NCBI GenBank assembly: GCA_028288595.1
Contig: JAQBNK010000065.1
Location: 1-44,318 of the forward strand
DNA from: Chitinophagaceae bacterium
GTDB lineage: Bacteria; Bacteroidota; Bacteroidia; Chitinophagales; Chitinophagaceae
Direction: 5' to 3'
Length of the DNA stretch: 44,318 nucleotides
Positions 41,677 to 44,318 of the stretch are shown here, one piece after another. A model generated the notes under the pieces. That model worked only from the letters and a program-made list of their open reading frames with translations, was not told the DNA's origin and made no database searches. The position numbers and the translations under genes were made by a program. The first letter of the stretch is position 1. The number at the start of each line of letters is the position of its first letter.

Positions 41677-42546
41677 ATGCTGCAGAAAAAAATTGTAATT
41701 GCCCTTCTCATTTTAGGCCCCCTATTCTCACTGGCCCAGGCCGGTTCAGAAATATATTTATTTAATTTATCCTTCACGGGAACTGCAATAACATTAACTG
41801 ATCCTGTTAATATCAGTAATCACAAAGGGTACGATAACCAGCCTTTTTTTCACCCTGCATCGCCCCTTATTTATTTTTCTTCTTTCGATGATAGCGGCCG
41901 CAGTGATATCAAATACTATAATTATAAATCCAACTCTATTGCAAATCTCACTACGACGCATGAAAGAGAATATTCTCCGACAGTAACCCCGGATAAAAAA
42001 TACATTTCCTGTATTCTTCAACGCGATAACAATGCACAGGATCTTGTGCAATACCCCATTGGAGGAGGAAGCCCTTCGGTGCTGATCAACACATTAATTG
42101 TTGGTTATCACGCATGGATAAACTCATCACGATTGCTTTTATTTGTTTTAAAAGACTCTTTGAATGAATTGCATTATTATGATCTTTCTTCAAAACAGGA
42201 TAAAATAATTGCACAAAACCCCGGCCGTTCTCTTCAAAAGATCCCCGGTGAAGATGCTATGAGCTTCATAGAAAAAACGACAAAAGAAAACTGGACTCTG
42301 AAAAGATTTGATAACAGGAAAGGAATTGTTACAGTGATTGCATTAATTCCGCCAATGGAAGATATGACGTGGGTCACTAACAGGCTGGTATTATTCAGCA
42401 AAGAAAACCAGGTATTGGTCTACGATAGAGTCGAAAATAAATGGGCGACAGCAATTATAAATGCTGACCAGGGAGTTATTAAAAAGATAACGAGGCTGGT
42501 CGTAAGTCCCGGCATGGATAAGATCGCAATAGTTGTTGCTGAGTAA
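41677..42546 (+). CDS. Exported TolB-like beta-propeller (WD40/PD40-type) protein
   Basis: A 289-residue protein with a signal peptide ending near LAQA (residue 22). PD40-type blades are visible: GYDNQPFFHPASPLIYFSS, then DIKYYNYKSNSIANLTTTHEREYSPTVTPDKKYISCI, and a C-terminal RLVVSPGMDKIAIVV. The size fits a propeller of five to six blades. Such proteins bind peptides or glycans in the periplasm; the specific role is unknown. The VOC gene follows after 47 bases. Confidence 0.78.
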   Translation: MLQKKIVIALLILGPLFSLAQAGSEIYLFNLSFTGTAITLTDPVNISNHKGYDNQPFFHPASPLIYFSSFDDSGRSDIKYYNYKSNSIANLTTTHEREYSPTVTPDKKYISCILQRDNNAQDLVQYPIGGGSPSVLINTLIVGYHAWINSSRLLLFVLKDSLNELHYYDLSSKQDKIIAQNPGRSLQKIPGEDAMSFIEKTTKENWTLKRFDNRKGIVTVIALIPPMEDMTWVTNRLVLFSKENQVLVYDRVENKWATAIINADQGVIKKITRLVVSPGMDKIAIVVAE

Positions 42547-42593
42547 TTATACGCGGATTAACCTGGTCCCTATCATCTATATATTATATCATT

Positions 42594-42965
42594 ATGCTTG
42601 CTGATAAAGAACTTAAAGCGTTTGTTCCTACCATCATGCCTTCACGTGCAAAGTTGTTTTACAAAGATGTTTTAGGATTGAAGTTGTTATCAGAAGATAA
42701 TTATGCTTTAGAATTTGAGGCTAATGGAACATTATTGCGGGTAATCATTGTTCCTGAATTAAGGCCTCAATTATTTACTGTGCTGGGCTGGAATGTCGCT
42801 GATATTTCTTCAGTAATATCTTCCCTTAATAAAAAGGGCGTTATGTGTGAAAACTATAATTTCTTAGAACAGGATCCATTAGGTATATGGACATCTCCGG
42901 CCGGATCAAAAGTTGCGTGGTTTAAAGATCCCGACGGAAACATTCTTTCTGTTAGTCAACTATAA
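42594..42965 (+). CDS. VOC (glyoxalase/bleomycin-resistance) superfamily protein
   Basis: A 123-residue single-domain VOC protein: MPSRAKLFYKDVLGLKLLSEDNYALEFEANGTLLRVI in the first half and SAGSKVAWFKDPDGNILSVSQL-like ending in the second (actual: SPAGSKVAWFKDPDGNILSV). The paired beta-alpha-beta-beta-beta units build a metal site in many members, but not all metal ligands are obvious here. Substrate unknown. Confidence 0.85.
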   Translation: MLADKELKAFVPTIMPSRAKLFYKDVLGLKLLSEDNYALEFEANGTLLRVIIVPELRPQLFTVLGWNVADISSVISSLNKKGVMCENYNFLEQDPLGIWTSPAGSKVAWFKDPDGNILSVSQL

Positions 42966-43122
42966 ATTAAAGTAAGGTATAGATCTGGCATAGTTGCATT
43001 CAGCAAAAAATATTTTTATCTTGATGTAAAGGGTTCCTCATCAAAATAAAAATCGTGACGTATGACTACCAGAAGCAGAATAGCAAACAAAAAGTTGGCT
43101 CAACCGAATAATTTTCTAATGC

Positions 43123-43149
43123 AAAAACCCCGGCTCTTCACCAGGGTTT
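43123..43149 (-). terminator. Intrinsic terminator after the L,D-transpeptidase-like gene
   Basis: AAACCC-GG (43125-43133) pairs with CC-GGGTTT (43141-43149) with one mismatch and a seven-base loop. On the minus strand the stem is followed by a T-run. The remaining gap 42966-43178 shows no well-supported gene. Confidence 0.7.
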
Positions 43150-43178
43150 AAGGGTTCCTTTAATTTATATATTCTACG

Positions 43179-43922
43179 TTATGCTTTGGCCAGTAATTTA
43201 GAATTCTGCAGGTAAGATTTTGTTGGATGGAAAATAAATAATGCAGAACCGTTCTTAATTTTTTGGATCACCTGCCCGGATACAGCAGAGGGTAATGCGG
43301 GACAGCCAAGACTTCTTCCCATAAATCCTGCTCTTGCCATAGAACCATTTACGTAATGTGAGCCATGAACTACAATTGCTCTTTCTTCAGCATTCGTATT
43401 AAATCCTTTCTCTACGCCACCGATTCTTAGAGAAAGACCATGATTGCCGTAGTAAGTATGTTTTGTTATGTAAAAACCAAGACTGCTTTCTGATGACTCA
43501 GGCCTGTTAGAAAAATTGTTCGCCATAATGGACCCGCTTTTTCTGCCATGAGCCACGTAGGTATTTATTAGCAGTTTAGCCGCCTGCACATCAAGCAGGT
43601 AAAATCTTTTCTTTAAAGATGACTGGCTGAAATCTATGATGGTTAAATAACGACTATTATTTACCATGCCTTTGCTAAGCAGGTTCATATAACCGGTAAC
43701 AGCATATTTAAACGCGTCTTTTGAAAGCCCGGCCCGCTTTAATGAAGCATTATAAAATGAAAATAAGCGCTCTTTTAAAGAAGACTTGCCTGCACTTGTT
43801 TTTGAAGCAATTATTTTTTTGTAAGCTGCCGCTGGTTTTATATGCAGGGCAGGGGCGGGAGTGAAGGAAAACATCAACGGGAGCGCAAGGCAAAGCGCCA
43901 TGCGGATCATTTTTTTAATCAT
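43179..43922 (-). CDS. Murein L,D-transpeptidase catalytic domain family protein, exported
   Basis: From the ATG at 43922 the product has 247 residues with a signal peptide (to about residue 25, FSFTPAPA). A helical part (LKRAGLSKDAFKYAVTGYMNLLSKG) precedes the catalytic region IIDFSQSSLKKRFYLLDV, AIVVHGSHYVNG (His186) and GRSLGCPALP (Cys207). The His and Cys with the S-x-G-C-P core match the family related to YkuD L,D-transpeptidases, which remodel or cross-link peptidoglycan. The codon at 43940 is TTG and would place six polar residues before the signal peptide, so the ATG was preferred. Confidence 0.87.
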   Translation of the reverse strand: MIKKMIRMALCLALPLMFSFTPAPALHIKPAAAYKKIIASKTSAGKSSLKERLFSFYNASLKRAGLSKDAFKYAVTGYMNLLSKGMVNNSRYLTIIDFSQSSLKKRFYLLDVQAAKLLINTYVAHGRKSGSIMANNFSNRPESSESSLGFYITKHTYYGNHGLSLRIGGVEKGFNTNAEERAIVVHGSHYVNGSMARAGFMGRSLGCPALPSAVSGQVIQKIKNGSALFIFHPTKSYLQNSKLLAKA

Positions 43923-44148
43923 GTTTTTCGGGTTTTTCAACTGGCTGAATAAGGATATAATTCAAAAACGCCGATCCGGGCTCCTTATTGAACCGCTTCC
44001 GTTTTTTTATGGGATTTTAATATCGGGGGACCCTTGATAGCTGGTTGCTGATTTAGATTTTAATCCTCTGCCGTCCTTTTATCGAACTGAAACACAGGAA
44101 TTCATTCCCATCTCCTGCAAAATTCATTTCAACATATTATATTGTCTT

Positions 44149-44318
44149 ATGAAAAAATATTTTCTTGCCGGGTCACTTTTAATCTTCCTTACCTGTGGCG
44201 CACAAAAAAATTCAGGCAAAGAATATTTTCCTTCTTATCAAAACTGGGAACATCGTTCCATATCTTCTTCTGGTTTTGATTCTTTGAAACTGCAGGAGAT
44301 TATCCGGTTTGCCGTTGA
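44149..44318 (+). CDS. Start of an exported protein, cut off by the window end
   Basis: An ATG at 44149 opens a frame that runs off the right edge after 56 codons. It begins with a signal peptide (KKYFLAGSLLIFLTCGAQ) and continues SGKEYFPSYQNWEH and GFDSLKLQEIIRFAV. The latter resembles the start of exported serine hydrolases of the beta-lactamase superfamily, but too little is present to be sure. Confidence 0.55.
   Translation, partial: MKKYFLAGSLLIFLTCGAQKNSGKEYFPSYQNWEHRSISSSGFDSLKLQEIIRFAV

Noticed and set aside
43062-43151. 29-codon ORF after the VOC gene
   Set aside because: It reads straight through the terminator hairpin of the opposite-strand gene, has no hydrophobic span or family-like content, and is most likely chance.

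Overview
The window is a stretch of ordinary chromosome from a Bacteroidota bacterium, most likely of the order Chitinophagales (Chitinophagaceae-like). The evidence is a SusC/SusD outer-membrane pair, the DUF4142, DUF2007 and GH3-like families typical of the phylum, weak Shine-Dalgarno signals, promoter elements of the TAnnTTTG type, and a moderately AT-rich base composition. I cannot name a genus from the sequence alone. There is no rRNA, tRNA, CRISPR array, prophage or insertion sequence that I can see.

Layout. 1-5.5 kb: heptamer repeats, an LpxR-like lipid A deacylase and recX (minus), dnaN and a DUF2007 protein (plus), a sterol-desaturase-type hydroxylase, and a pnuC/nicotinamide-riboside-kinase pair (minus). 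5.5-9.5 kb: a repeat-derived intergenic region, an Nfu iron-sulfur carrier, a beta-barrel protein with an Ala/Asn-rich secreted protein, an orphan encapsulin-type ferritin-like protein, and an SRPBCC protein. 9.5-16 kb: susCD, an exported msrB-msrA pair, and a small membrane protein/lipoprotein pair. 16-23.5 kb: exported amidase, recA, a membrane protein, DinB-like protein, dienelactone hydrolase, aldo/keto reductase and small proteins. 23.7-29 kb: omega-amidase with nagA, S41 protease, thiL, inositol-monophosphatase-like protein. 29-37 kb: a decayed glycosyltransferase, GH3-like protein, LysE-type exporter, mtgA, methionine aminotransferase, M3 peptidase. 37-44.3 kb: small protein/PadR/PspC unit, DUF4142 lipoprotein, small membrane proteins, a beta-propeller protein, VOC protein, L,D-transpeptidase-like protein, and the truncated start of a last gene.

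How the genes fit together. Most are housekeeping: replication and repair (dnaN, recA, recX), cofactor supply (thiL, pnuC with its kinase, nfu), envelope work (LpxR, MtgA, L,D-transpeptidase-like protein, SusCD, exported Msr enzymes), and turnover (M3 and S41 peptidases, amidase, nagA, omega-amidase with a methionine aminotransferase).

I did not find a convincing new multi-gene defence or biosynthetic system. The most interesting signals are: (1) four unrelated short tandem arrays, all of exactly 7-bp period, in separate intergenic regions; (2) an encapsulin-cargo-type ferritin-like protein with no shell gene in view and no recognisable targeting tail; (3) a glycosyltransferase gene that seems to have lost its catalytic C-terminal half in frame and then suffered a one-base deletion; (4) candidate operators upstream of the aldo/keto reductase, recA and the PadR-PspC operon; (5) two small membrane-protein ORFs of 29 and 50 codons.
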